Shown here piece after piece: positions 10,033-18,728 of a DNA stretch of 33,396 bases. The stretch's first letter is position 1, and each line of letters begins with the position of its first letter. Origin of the DNA: a candidate division FCPU426 bacterium (GTDB lineage Bacteria; Oederibacteriota; PGYV01; Palsa-1178); the NCBI GenBank assembly GCA_003167475.1, contig PMTB01000093.1:1-33396 (forward strand). The letters run 5' to 3'. A model generated the notes under the pieces. It was not told the origin of the DNA. It made no database searches and worked only from the letters and a program-made list of their open reading frames with translations. The translations under genes and the position numbers were made by a program.

Positions 10033-10638
10033 ATGAGCACATTTGACGGCAGGGCAAAGGCCTGGGACCAGCCTGATAAGATAAAACTCTCAATCGCGAT
10101 TTCCATGTGTATGACCGGGGTTTTGAATCCGGATAAAAAAATGACCGCTGTGGATATAGGCGCGGGAACAGGGCTGGTCACTATTGAGTTCGCAAAGCAT
10201 GTAAAAAGCGTCACGGCCATGGATTCCTCGGAGGGCATGCTTGCGGTGCTCGGGGAAAAAATAGGGTCCAATAAAATAAAAAATATAAAGACCGCGGTTT
10301 TTGACGCTGACAAGGACGAGCCGGGCATAGAACCGGTCGATATTGCGGTAAGTTCCATGGCCATGCACCATGTCAAAGACACCGCTGCTTTCGCCAAAAA
10401 AGTTTATAAAATGCTTAAAGTCGGCGGACGTATGGCCATTGCCGACCTGGAAAAGGAAGACGGGACTTTCCATGGCGAGGATTCCGCGAGCGTCAAGCAC
10501 CATGGATTTGAAAGGCCCGGGCTTGAAAAAAAATTCAAGGCAGCCGGGTTCAAGAACATAAGGTTTTCAACCGCTTATGAAATACCAAGGGGGAAAAAGA
10601 AGTACCCGGTATTCCTCATGATAGGGGAAAAGAAATAA
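10033..10638 (+). CDS. Class I SAM-dependent methyltransferase
   Basis: VDIGAGTGLVTIEFAK motif I; VSSMAMHHVKDTAAFAKKVYKMLKVGGRMAIADLEKEDG; RBS aggagg. Confidence 0.92.
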   Translation: MSTFDGRAKAWDQPDKIKLSIAISMCMTGVLNPDKKMTAVDIGAGTGLVTIEFAKHVKSVTAMDSSEGMLAVLGEKIGSNKIKNIKTAVFDADKDEPGIEPVDIAVSSMAMHHVKDTAAFAKKVYKMLKVGGRMAIADLEKEDGTFHGEDSASVKHHGFERPGLEKKFKAAGFKNIRFSTAYEIPRGKKKYPVFLMIGEKK

Positions 10639-10639
10639 C

Positions 10640-11644
10640 ATGGCTTGGATAAAGGAAAATATCAAAGGTATATTGCTTTCTTTCGTAATCGCATTGACTG
10701 CGGTTTTCCTCGGTATGTTGGTTCCCATAGTGGGAGGGGCTGTTTTCGGGATCTTGCTCGGTATATTATTCGGCAACACCATAGGCAGGCCCGACGGCAC
10801 CGCGCATGGTATACAATTCACCTCCAAAAAAGTCCTGCAGTGGGCCATCATAGCCCTTGGCGGGGGTTTAAGTTTAAAGCAGGTACTTGCCACCGGAATG
10901 ACATCGCTATACGTTATGATATTTACCCTGTCGGCCGCGTTTATCACCGCGTATCTTTTTGGGCGGCTGTTGAAAGTACCGCTTAAACTTACCAGCCTCA
11001 TAGGCATGGGCACTGCCATTTGCGGCGGCTCGGCAATCGCGGCTATTTCACCTATAATCGAGGCGGAGGACCAGGACATAGCCTACGCAATATCCACGGT
11101 CTTTATGTTCAATGTAATCGCCATAATAGTTTTTCCCGCGCTCGGCCATTTGATGGGCTTGAGCCAGCACGGTTTCGGGCTGTGGGCGGGCACCGCTATT
11201 AACGATACGTCATCGGTGGTGGCGGCCGCCTACAGTTACGGCAATGACGCGGGCGCTTACGCAACAATAGTGAAATTGACGCGCACGACAATGATAATAC
11301 CCATATCGCTTATATTCGCTGCGGTCGTATTTTTCAACCGTGAAAAAGACGCTGAAAAAAAACATGTCCATTACAGTTTCGTAAAGATATTCCCATGGTT
11401 CATCCTCTGGTTCCTCGCGGCCTCCCTGCTCAATACAACCGGGATAATCGGCCCTGACGCCGCGAAATTCTGCACAGAAGCCGGAAAATTCATGATAGTC
11501 CTCGCATTGTCCGCGATCGGCCTGCATTCGGACTTTAAGAAAATGATGAAAACCGGTCTTAAGCCGATGCTGCTCGGGCTCATAGTGTGGTTTGCGGTAG
11601 CATTGACCGGCATAATGGTCCAAAAGCTCACCGGACAGCTTTAA
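10640..11644 (+). CDS. YeiH/UPF0324-type putative sulfate exporter family membrane protein
   Basis: Multi-TM; LGGGLSLKQV, GMGTAICGGSAIAAISPIIEA and GTAINDTSSVVAAAYSYG. Confidence 0.9.
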   Translation: MAWIKENIKGILLSFVIALTAVFLGMLVPIVGGAVFGILLGILFGNTIGRPDGTAHGIQFTSKKVLQWAIIALGGGLSLKQVLATGMTSLYVMIFTLSAAFITAYLFGRLLKVPLKLTSLIGMGTAICGGSAIAAISPIIEAEDQDIAYAISTVFMFNVIAIIVFPALGHLMGLSQHGFGLWAGTAINDTSSVVAAAYSYGNDAGAYATIVKLTRTTMIIPISLIFAAVVFFNREKDAEKKHVHYSFVKIFPWFILWFLAASLLNTTGIIGPDAAKFCTEAGKFMIVLALSAIGLHSDFKKMMKTGLKPMLLGLIVWFAVALTGIMVQKLTGQL

Positions 11645-11702
11645 TAATTTGTGGGTTAAATTCCAAGCAGCTTGCTGCGGGGTAGTTTATTCCGGGGCAA
11701 TA

Positions 11703-13157
11703 TTATTTTTTCACCATATAAATAACTTTTACCTTCATTTTTTTCCCGGCAGGCAGGGTTATATACCCGTCTTCCGCGCTGAAATCCTTCCAGTCTTTGC
11801 CGTCTATGTCCACGCTTTTTATGACGACAGATTTGTCTTCCAGCAGGCTTACATACATTTTTTCTCCGGATGAATCCGCGCTCGGGTTAAAATACAGGGT
11901 GGCTTCGGTTTTGTTGACGTACAGGCTCAGGTAAAGGTATGAGAAGAGGCACTGTTCCATGGAATGATACGCTGATTTATAGGAATCGGCTTTTTTGCGC
12001 GACATGGGTTTTCCGTCGCGCGTGAGCTCGGCGTAGCATTCCCCGTTCTTTTTATCCAGGAAATTTTTGTCCCAGAACTGCGCGCATTTTACGAACTTAT
12101 CGAGATATTTGTTGTCGCGGGTGTTGTTGAACATATTGAGCATCAGCATATTTCCCTCTTCCTGCGTCCACCAGTCCTTCTGGTCCTCGTAACTTTTAGG
12201 GTCGTCCGCCAGAAATCTGAAGTACCAGCCGCCGTATTTATTGTCCCACATGTATTTCATCTGGGCCGCGGCAATTTTTTGCGCCGTTTCGAGGTACTTT
12301 TTATCCCCGGTCAGGTTATACATGCGCATCATGATCCAGCCTGTCTTCAGGTTATGGCCGACCCAAAGGTTTGATTCGGTCCGGGTCCAGTCCTGCGAAA
12401 ATGTTTCGCCCACAGAAGAAGTTTTTGGGTCCACCATGTGCGCGGCGTCCGCGTTGGCCGCGGCTTTTAAGTCTGCGAGGATTGCCGGGTCTTTGGTGGC
12501 CATGTAATAATAGAGCAGATAGGCCGTGAAGGTGTCTATCTGCGAATTGAATGATTTATTGGTCGTGACAATTTCCCAGCCATTGCCCACGGACGCGTAA
12601 TAACCGCCGTATTCTTTGTCCCAGGCTTTTGTCTGCATGAGTTCATGCGTTTTTTTGACATAAGAAAATGCGTCCTTGTCGCGGGTGACCAGGTAATAAA
12701 ATACCGGGCCGAGGCTGCCGTAGGTCTCGTCAAAAAGGTTTTTATTACCGGAGTCGGGTTCATTGGACTCATCCACATTGGTATGCCAGCCGCCGTTCTC
12801 CTTGTCAAAGCAGTACTGCCCCAAAAAGTCCATGCCGTGTTTCGCGAATTCAAGGTATTTATCGTCGCCCGAAAGCATATAGGCCGCGCAGAAGCCGTAT
12901 ACAATACGCGAATTCATGCGGGTGTATTTGTTGCTTGAAGGGGAGACTGTGCCGTCTTCTTCCACGTCGGTAAAAAATCCGCCGTTGTCCTTATCAATGG
13001 TCTTTTCCCAGAACGGTATGAGGTTGTTTATCGCCTGCGACTGCCAGTAGGCAGGGGCATTGACATCAGCCTGCGTAGAGGCATGTATGGTTGGAACCGC
13101 GGAAAAAATAACAATGAAAGTCAATAAAGTGAAGATCCTGCGTGCGGGGTTTATCAT
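11703..13157 (-). CDS. Exported AGE-family-like (N-acylglucosamine 2-epimerase fold) (alpha/alpha)6-barrel protein
   Basis: Signal peptide MINPARRIFTLLTFIVIFSAVPTIHA; recurring DKDNGGFFTDV, DKENGGWHTNVDE, DKEYGGYYASV and DNKYGGWYFRF; C-terminal beta-rich extension. Confidence 0.8.
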   Translation of the reverse strand: MINPARRIFTLLTFIVIFSAVPTIHASTQADVNAPAYWQSQAINNLIPFWEKTIDKDNGGFFTDVEEDGTVSPSSNKYTRMNSRIVYGFCAAYMLSGDDKYLEFAKHGMDFLGQYCFDKENGGWHTNVDESNEPDSGNKNLFDETYGSLGPVFYYLVTRDKDAFSYVKKTHELMQTKAWDKEYGGYYASVGNGWEIVTTNKSFNSQIDTFTAYLLYYYMATKDPAILADLKAAANADAAHMVDPKTSSVGETFSQDWTRTESNLWVGHNLKTGWIMMRMYNLTGDKKYLETAQKIAAAQMKYMWDNKYGGWYFRFLADDPKSYEDQKDWWTQEEGNMLMLNMFNNTRDNKYLDKFVKCAQFWDKNFLDKKNGECYAELTRDGKPMSRKKADSYKSAYHSMEQCLFSYLYLSLYVNKTEATLYFNPSADSSGEKMYVSLLEDKSVVIKSVDIDGKDWKDFSAEDGYITLPAGKKMKVKVIYMVKK

Positions 13158-13299
13158 TTAAGCTCCTTAAAAAAGTATTTGTTGTGCCGGTTTAATATAA
13201 AAACAACAGCCTATATTAATAAAACGGACATTAAACAGGAACGTTGCAAAAAAACGGCCCGCCCGGATAGTAAGTCCAAAGCGACATAAATTGTCAGAT

Positions 13300-13329
13300 T
13301 TGACAAAACCCTTTTCGGTGAAGTATACT
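13300..13329 (+). promoter_or_regulatory. Putative sigma70-type promoter upstream of the small DRR-motif ORF
   Basis: TTGACA (13300-13305), 18-bp spacer, TATACT (13324-13329). Confidence 0.6.
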
Positions 13330-13393
13330 TATAGTGTAGGAAAGAGGGACAAGCGAAACGCAGGCTGGACCAATAAGAAAGGCGGTGAGTTAT

Positions 13394-13582
13394 ATGTCCG
13401 CTTACAATGACAGAAGGACCGGAAAAGACAGGAGAGAGGGCGACCGCCGCTGGCTCGGGACTTTTAAGGATTTTGTGAAAGATGATAATACAGGTACCGG
13501 GTTGGGAAAGCGGAATTTGGGGCGCAGGTTGCATGAAGACAGAAGAGCGAAACACAATTCCTTAAGTAATATGGGTTTTTAA
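13394..13582 (+). CDS. Small basic protein (62 aa) with DRR repeats
   Basis: MSAYNDRRTGKDRREGDRRWLGTFKDF...GRRLHEDRRAKHN; RBS-like aaaggcggtgag upstream and a promoter about 65 bp further up. Confidence 0.5.
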   Translation: MSAYNDRRTGKDRREGDRRWLGTFKDFVKDDNTGTGLGKRNLGRRLHEDRRAKHNSLSNMGF

Positions 13583-13736
13583 TTAAAAAACTTCCCAAGG
13601 CCGCCGTACAGCCAGGGGACGAGGGAAGATATCGTCTGGAAAAAAGTCCATCAATAGCGGAAATACAACCTGTGTAAACAACCTCCCTGGGCATATATTA
13701 TAAATGGAAACAAAATATATGTTATGGGAGAAAAAA

Positions 13737-14552
13737 ATGAAAAAAATGAATTTACTTGTCCTGGTCCTATGCATGATGCCTTTGGGATTGGCCGCGGAAG
13801 ACGCAAAACAGGGTGTTGCCCAGGATCAGGCTATTGTTACGCCGCCGGTTGACGCGCAGGAAAAAGCTGCGGACACCCAGTTCTTTAGCATGAGACTTGA
13901 TGTGGATTATACATCCGTAAATATGAAACAGGCCAATGACTCGATGAACGCCGCTTATAACATCAATAAATTCGGATCAGCCATCATAGGCACGCTGGAT
14001 ATGGGTTTTGTCGTTAATTCGTTTTTGACTGCAGGGCCGAAAGCAGGGTATTTATACTGCTTTCCCGCGTCTTACGAGCGTAATTACGCCGGGCCGCTTA
14101 ATTTCAAGACAGTCATGGACGCTTCCCTGATACCTCTTGAAGCAGGCGCGACATTGAAGTTCAACCTGGCTGATACCTCGGTATCAATAAGCACGGGCGC
14201 TTACGCCGGAGTCGGGCTGGCCCACGTGGCAAACAGCGTCGACGTCACCAACGCGGCGAGCCAGAAAGTAAGTTATGTCCAGCCATTTGACGGATTCGGG
14301 TTTTGCGGCGAATTAAACGCGGCAATTGAATTGAAGCTTTCAAAAGGGATAGATTTTAATATAAACGGCGGTTACAGGCTCGCGAATATAGATTATGTGA
14401 CCCAGTCCAAAGACGTCCATTACACTTTTGACGGTATCACAACCACGCAGATAGGCAGCAAAGGCCTGGCTTTAAGGGACGCGGGAAATACCAATGTTCC
14501 TTTTGATTTTTCCGGCTTGAATATCGGAGTTGGAATAAGCATGGGGTTTTAA
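13737..14552 (+). CDS. Exported hypothetical protein, probable outer-membrane beta-barrel
   Basis: Signal peptide MKKMNLLVLVLCMMPLGLAAED; RBS gggag; barrel-like C-terminal strands ending GVGISMGF. Confidence 0.65.
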   Translation: MKKMNLLVLVLCMMPLGLAAEDAKQGVAQDQAIVTPPVDAQEKAADTQFFSMRLDVDYTSVNMKQANDSMNAAYNINKFGSAIIGTLDMGFVVNSFLTAGPKAGYLYCFPASYERNYAGPLNFKTVMDASLIPLEAGATLKFNLADTSVSISTGAYAGVGLAHVANSVDVTNAASQKVSYVQPFDGFGFCGELNAAIELKLSKGIDFNINGGYRLANIDYVTQSKDVHYTFDGITTTQIGSKGLALRDAGNTNVPFDFSGLNIGVGISMGF

Positions 14553-14579
14553 CTCAAATCCCAGCAAAGGAAGAGAACT

Positions 14580-14618
14580 TGTAGTCGCAGGCCTACGATC
14601 CATCGGCCTGCGCCTACA
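14580..14618. repeat. Palindromic hairpin (TGTAG-CGCAGGCC...GGCCTGCG-CTACA)
   Basis: tgtagtcgcaggcc (14580-14593) vs ggcctgcgcctaca (14605-14618): 13/14 complementary. Confidence 0.75.
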
Positions 14619-14802
14619 GAAGGTAAATGAGATAAGGCAAAATATCCGAATGGCATCGACCAAATAACCTCCCAACGTCCCACCTCTTTTATATTGCATC
14701 CAAAAACACAAAATGTTAATATTATTCCGATATAAGAAAATCCGGGATAATCACGCCTCGTTTTGCCGCATCATTATGCCCGGGAAAATATAGGGGGGTA
14801 AT

Positions 14803-15585
14803 ATGAAAAAAAGGTATAAGCTTGGATGTTTGAGGGACAAAAAAGACAACCGTGACCACCTGATGCGGGCTTACCTGACGGTGAAAAAAATCCCGTCAAA
14901 AATCGACTACACTCAGGCCATGACGCCGGTGCGCGACCAGGGGGACGAGGGGACTTGCGTGGCGTTTTCAACCGTTGCCGGGATGAAGGAGTACCAGGAA
15001 CAGCAGGACTGGAAAAAGTACATGGAGTTATCTCCACGGTTCCTATACTCCGAATGCAAAAAGATCGACGGCTCCCCTGATTCCGAAGGGACCAATATAA
15101 GGTTTGCCATGCAGGTGTTAAAAGGGCTGGGTACATGCAGGGAAAGTTTCTGGCCGTACATCCCGCACCAACAGGACAAGCCCAAAACCGGGGCAAAGGC
15201 GGACGCCGCCAAATTCAAAGAACTATCATATGCCAGGATACTTGACCTGGACGAGCTGCGCATGGCCATCGCGCAAAAAGGCCCGTGTGTTATAGGCGTT
15301 GAAGTTTACCAGGGAATGATGGATACCAAAACAGGCAAAGTGCCTATGCCAAAAGCGGGTGAACAGGTCTTGGGAGGCCACGCCATATGCGCGGTGGGTT
15401 ATGACGACACGACAAAACTGGTCAAATTCAAGAATTCATGGACGGAAAAATGGGGGGACAAAGGTTACGGATACCTGCCGTACGCATATATAAATAAGTA
15501 CATGATGGACGCATGGAGTTCCGTGGATATAAAGGACGCAAACCCGATGACGATAGAAAAGGTTTTAAAATATTCACAGGGTTAG
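14803..15585 (+). CDS. Papain-like (C1A) cysteine peptidase, no recognisable signal peptide
   Basis: TPVRDQGDEGTCVAFSTVAG (Cys block), GGHAICAVGYDD (His block), VKFKNSWTEKWGDKGYGYLPYAYI (Asn block). Confidence 0.93.
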   Translation: MKKRYKLGCLRDKKDNRDHLMRAYLTVKKIPSKIDYTQAMTPVRDQGDEGTCVAFSTVAGMKEYQEQQDWKKYMELSPRFLYSECKKIDGSPDSEGTNIRFAMQVLKGLGTCRESFWPYIPHQQDKPKTGAKADAAKFKELSYARILDLDELRMAIAQKGPCVIGVEVYQGMMDTKTGKVPMPKAGEQVLGGHAICAVGYDDTTKLVKFKNSWTEKWGDKGYGYLPYAYINKYMMDAWSSVDIKDANPMTIEKVLKYSQG

Positions 15586-15610
15586 ATTTAGAATGTTTTT
15601 GAATTTGATC

Positions 15611-15672
15611 GCGTAGGGGCGGACTCACGCTACGCGTGACTTCGCATGTGCCCACCCGCTGCGGGCCCGCAA
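15611..15672. repeat. Family D repeat (GTAGGGGCGGAC...), partial or degenerate
   Basis: cgtaggggcggactcacgctacgcgtgacttcgcatgtgcccacccgctgcgggcccgc resembles the copies at 17863 and 20866. Confidence 0.65.
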
Positions 15673-15732
15673 GAAGAGCGAGGCTTTTTATGTTATAATA
15701 ACACACATAAAAAACCTGAATATGGAGGACGT

Positions 15733-16944
15733 ATGAAAAAAAGAGCCGCAGTTCTGCTATTATTCGCTATCCTGCCTTTCATCCTGAACGCCGGGAACAC
15801 CGATAAAAAAAGTTTCCTTGACCGGCTAAAAATACTGCTTGGCGGGCCGAAGATAGCGCCCATGGAGCTTATCAGCAGGAATGTCCCCGCTTTTACAAAC
15901 GACGATTGCGGCGGCAAGGCTCCCGCATCCATGGCAAACAACGCCGACTATGGGGACGAGTGGCGCGCCTGCGCGAAACCCGGCGGCAAAAAACCCGTCT
16001 GGCTGGCTTATGACCTGTCAAAAGCACCGGATGAAAAACGCTCGGACATCCTGCTCGTATGGTACAACGAGGACACTTCCCCCTATGAGCACGGCCTTAT
16101 AACGGCCATAAAAAATCCGGGATACAACAACCCCGGTGATTTCAGCATCGAGCTCAATATGGCCCCGGGAGGGGCTGTGCCGGACAAGGGTTGGCTTAAG
16201 TATGTAAGCATCGGAAATAACGGCGACCATTCGGGGCAGTACAGGATCAGGATGAAAGGATGCAACTGGGTCAGGTTCACGGCCTACGGGTCGGACGGCA
16301 CAAAAGGCAATGAAGGCATTGCTGTGAATATGGATGTTTACGACGCGTCAAAAGGCGCCGAAGACGACTGGATATTCATAGGGGACTCGATAACGCAGAT
16401 GGCTATGAACCACGGCTATTTTGAATGCAAGGCGGGCAAAGGCACATTCGCGGAATTGATAAATAAACATAATGAAAAATATTTTCCTGTCCAGGAAAAT
16501 GGCGGCACAGGCTATATGACCAGCGCTGACGGCGCCAAAAATATTGAAAGATGGGCCGCGTCATTTCCCGGCAGGTTTGTGGTTTTGAGTTACGGCACCA
16601 ATGACGCGTGGAGCGGAATGGCCCCGGCGGAATTTTACGGTAATTATGAAAAAATGGTAAAAACCGTCCTGGCTGCCGGAAAGATCCCGGTCATTCCCAG
16701 GACAATACCATGGTCGTCAAGCCAGAAGCAGATACAGTTGAACGGCGCGATACTGGACAGGGAAATACAGAGGCTTTTCAGGGCATATCCGTCCATAATA
16801 AAAGGCCCGGACTTCAGGAAATATTTCAATGAAAATCCGAAATTGCTATCGTCTGACGGAGTTCATCCGGCCGGGCCTGACGGGCTTTTTATGTACAGGA
16901 AGTTATGGGCCGAATCGGCAATTAAGCAAGTGTACGGCAGGTGA
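15733..16944 (+). CDS. Exported SGNH/GDSL-type hydrolase
   Basis: FIGDSITQMAMNHG (block I), LSYGTNDAW (block III), SSDGVHPAGPDG (block V); signal peptide from ATG 15733. Confidence 0.9.
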   Translation: MKKRAAVLLLFAILPFILNAGNTDKKSFLDRLKILLGGPKIAPMELISRNVPAFTNDDCGGKAPASMANNADYGDEWRACAKPGGKKPVWLAYDLSKAPDEKRSDILLVWYNEDTSPYEHGLITAIKNPGYNNPGDFSIELNMAPGGAVPDKGWLKYVSIGNNGDHSGQYRIRMKGCNWVRFTAYGSDGTKGNEGIAVNMDVYDASKGAEDDWIFIGDSITQMAMNHGYFECKAGKGTFAELINKHNEKYFPVQENGGTGYMTSADGAKNIERWAASFPGRFVVLSYGTNDAWSGMAPAEFYGNYEKMVKTVLAAGKIPVIPRTIPWSSSQKQIQLNGAILDREIQRLFRAYPSIIKGPDFRKYFNENPKLLSSDGVHPAGPDGLFMYRKLWAESAIKQVYGR

Positions 16945-16960
16945 CGGTTCCGAATTAGTT

Positions 16961-16994
16961 TATGTAGCCGCAACTTTCAGGTTGCGGCTACATA
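16961..16994. repeat. Family C hairpin, short form
   Basis: tatgtagccgcaac (16961-16974) / gttgcggctacata (16981-16994), perfect 14-bp arms with 6-nt loop. Confidence 0.88.
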
Positions 16995-17021
16995 GGTAAA
17001 AAGAAAGATACAGGAGGATAT

Positions 17022-17807
17022 ATGAAAAAAATATTGGTAACCGCTGTTACGGCTTTGTTTCTGACCGGCTGCGCCGCGAAGTATTCTCTCAGGCACGAGT
17101 TCCCGAAAACATACGAATACGACAGGCTTTACTCGGCCGCAATGCTGGCTTTAAATGACAGCAACTTCGGTTTGACCGAGCACAATAAGGCCGACGGCGT
17201 CATAGCGGGGCAGGACCTTAAGGATTCCTATTTTGACCTTAACGCAGGCGTATTCATCGTGCTGCCGTGGGTGGGCGCGGCCGGCAGGCATCCGTTGATA
17301 TCGGTGGTCCTTGTAAAGGCGCAGGAAAAAATCCTCATGAGCGCGGCGGAGATAACTTCGGGCTCGCTGAAAAACACGCTTCCTGATTTTCTGGATAGAA
17401 TCGAATATTTTTACTCAAGATTTGACGGCAAGGAAACTGCCGTACCGCCGGGATCCGCCCCCGCGGCCCGGCCCGGAACCCCTGTACAAGACCGTGAGAC
17501 TGCCATAGTTGCGCCCGCAAAGAAAATGCAGGCAAATGTGAACTGGGATAACAGCGTGGGCCTTTCGCTGCGTAATACGGGCAAGGATGACTGGAAAGAC
17601 CTGGCGATTACCGTTGAATACGGCTCAATATTGGAAACAAAGGTTTATACCTATAAGGCGGTATCGTTGAAGGCCGGGGAACTTTTGACAATCAAAAAAA
17701 GTCTGTTCAGGTCGGAAGATAACGGTGAGATCAAAAGAAATGACATGCCCAAGATCTCGCTTCAGTGCGGGTTTGAAGACGGGACGGAAGGCGGATTTTC
17801 CAATTAA
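17022..17807 (+). CDS. Lipoprotein of unknown function
   Basis: MKKILVTAVTALFLTGCAAKYS has a lipobox (LTGC); RBS aggagg. Confidence 0.75.
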   Translation: MKKILVTAVTALFLTGCAAKYSLRHEFPKTYEYDRLYSAAMLALNDSNFGLTEHNKADGVIAGQDLKDSYFDLNAGVFIVLPWVGAAGRHPLISVVLVKAQEKILMSAAEITSGSLKNTLPDFLDRIEYFYSRFDGKETAVPPGSAPAARPGTPVQDRETAIVAPAKKMQANVNWDNSVGLSLRNTGKDDWKDLAITVEYGSILETKVYTYKAVSLKAGELLTIKKSLFRSEDNGEIKRNDMPKISLQCGFEDGTEGGFSN

Positions 17808-17862
17808 GGTATAAAAGCCGGACATAGGATGGCGCATGATATGCGCCGCTACGCTTCGTTCT

Positions 17863-17940
17863 TGTAGGGGCGGATGCAATCCTGAGCCCGCCATGAGCCT
17901 GTCGAATGGCCTTTCGAAGGATAATCCGCCACGCCGCGGG
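17863..17940. repeat. Family D repeat with embedded TGAGC-CTG-TCGAATGG-like module
   Basis: tgtaggggcggatgcaatcctgagcccgccatgagcctgtcgaatggc...ataatccgccacgccgcggg. Confidence 0.65.
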
Positions 17941-17974
17941 CATTCAAAACCAGCCGAATCAATTTAAAAAAACA

Positions 17975-18003
17975 TTGACAAAACCACAACTGTATAGTAT
18001 ATT
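17975..18003 (+). promoter_or_regulatory. Putative sigma70-type promoter for fur
   Basis: TTGACA (17975-17980), 17-bp spacer, TATATT (17998-18003). Confidence 0.65.
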
Positions 18004-18030
18004 GATATTGAGACACAGTATCAATATCAA
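18002..18030. promoter_or_regulatory. Dyad operator overlapping the fur promoter; candidate Fur-family binding site
   Basis: TTGATATTGAGAC (18002-18014) / GTATCAATATCAA (18018-18030): 12/13 complementary around ACA, between the -10 and the RBS. Confidence 0.7.
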
Positions 18031-18039
18031 GGAGGCTTT

Positions 18040-18462
18040 ATGGATTCTTCAGGGATGCTTAAAAGTTACATAGAAAAGAAAGGCCTTAAAAAGACATCGG
18101 AACGGGCGGTTATGCTCGAGATAATCAAGAAAATACCGGGTCATTTTGACGCAGAGGGGCTTTTGTCACAGGTAAACAGGAATAATACAAAGGTATCCAG
18201 GGCTTCGGTATACCGTACCATAAAACTTTTTGCCGAAGCCGGTATTATCAAGGAATCCCTGCTGCGAGGGGGCAGGAAAGTATATGAATACGGGCCTGAA
18301 AAGACGCACCATGACCATATGATATGCGTCAAGTGCGGAAAATTATTCGAGTTCAGCGACCCCATGATAGAGAAGCACCAGGAAGAGATATGCAGGAAGC
18401 ACAGGTTCCAAATGACAGGGCATAAACTGGAGATACAGGGAATATGCAACTCGTGCAAATAA
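18040..18462 (+). CDS. fur: Fur-family metalloregulator
   Basis: KTSERAVMLEIIKK, SRASVYRTIKLFAEAGII, HHDHMICVKCGKLFEF and GICNSCK. The exact subtype (Fur vs Zur/PerR) is not settled by sequence; linkage to feoAB suggests iron. Confidence 0.92.
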   Translation: MDSSGMLKSYIEKKGLKKTSERAVMLEIIKKIPGHFDAEGLLSQVNRNNTKVSRASVYRTIKLFAEAGIIKESLLRGGRKVYEYGPEKTHHDHMICVKCGKLFEFSDPMIEKHQEEICRKHRFQMTGHKLEIQGICNSCK

Positions 18463-18481
18463 TTGACCCGGAGGTGTTTAT

Positions 18482-18727
18482 ATGAAAATGTCAGATCTCA
18501 AACCAGGCGACAAGGGTACCGTATTAAAGGTGGAACATATGGGCGAGACCACGGGAAGGCTGATGGACCTGGGGCTGCATAAGGGCGCGTCATTTAAAGT
18601 CGTGCGCAAGGCCCCGCTTGGCGACCCCATGGAGATAAAACTCAGGGGCACGCTGCTGGCGTTAAGGATGAAAGAAGCGGAAAGTGTGGTCGTGGAAAAA
18701 GAGATCCCTGCCGCAAAGGAGAAATAA
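18482..18727 (+). CDS. feoA: Ferrous iron transport protein A
   Basis: 81-aa SH3-like: LKPGDKGTVLKVEHMGETTGRLMDLGLHKGASFKVVRKAPLGDPMEIKLRG; followed by feoB. Confidence 0.93.
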   Translation: MKMSDLKPGDKGTVLKVEHMGETTGRLMDLGLHKGASFKVVRKAPLGDPMEIKLRGTLLALRMKEAESVVVEKEIPAAKEK

Positions 18728-18728
18728 T

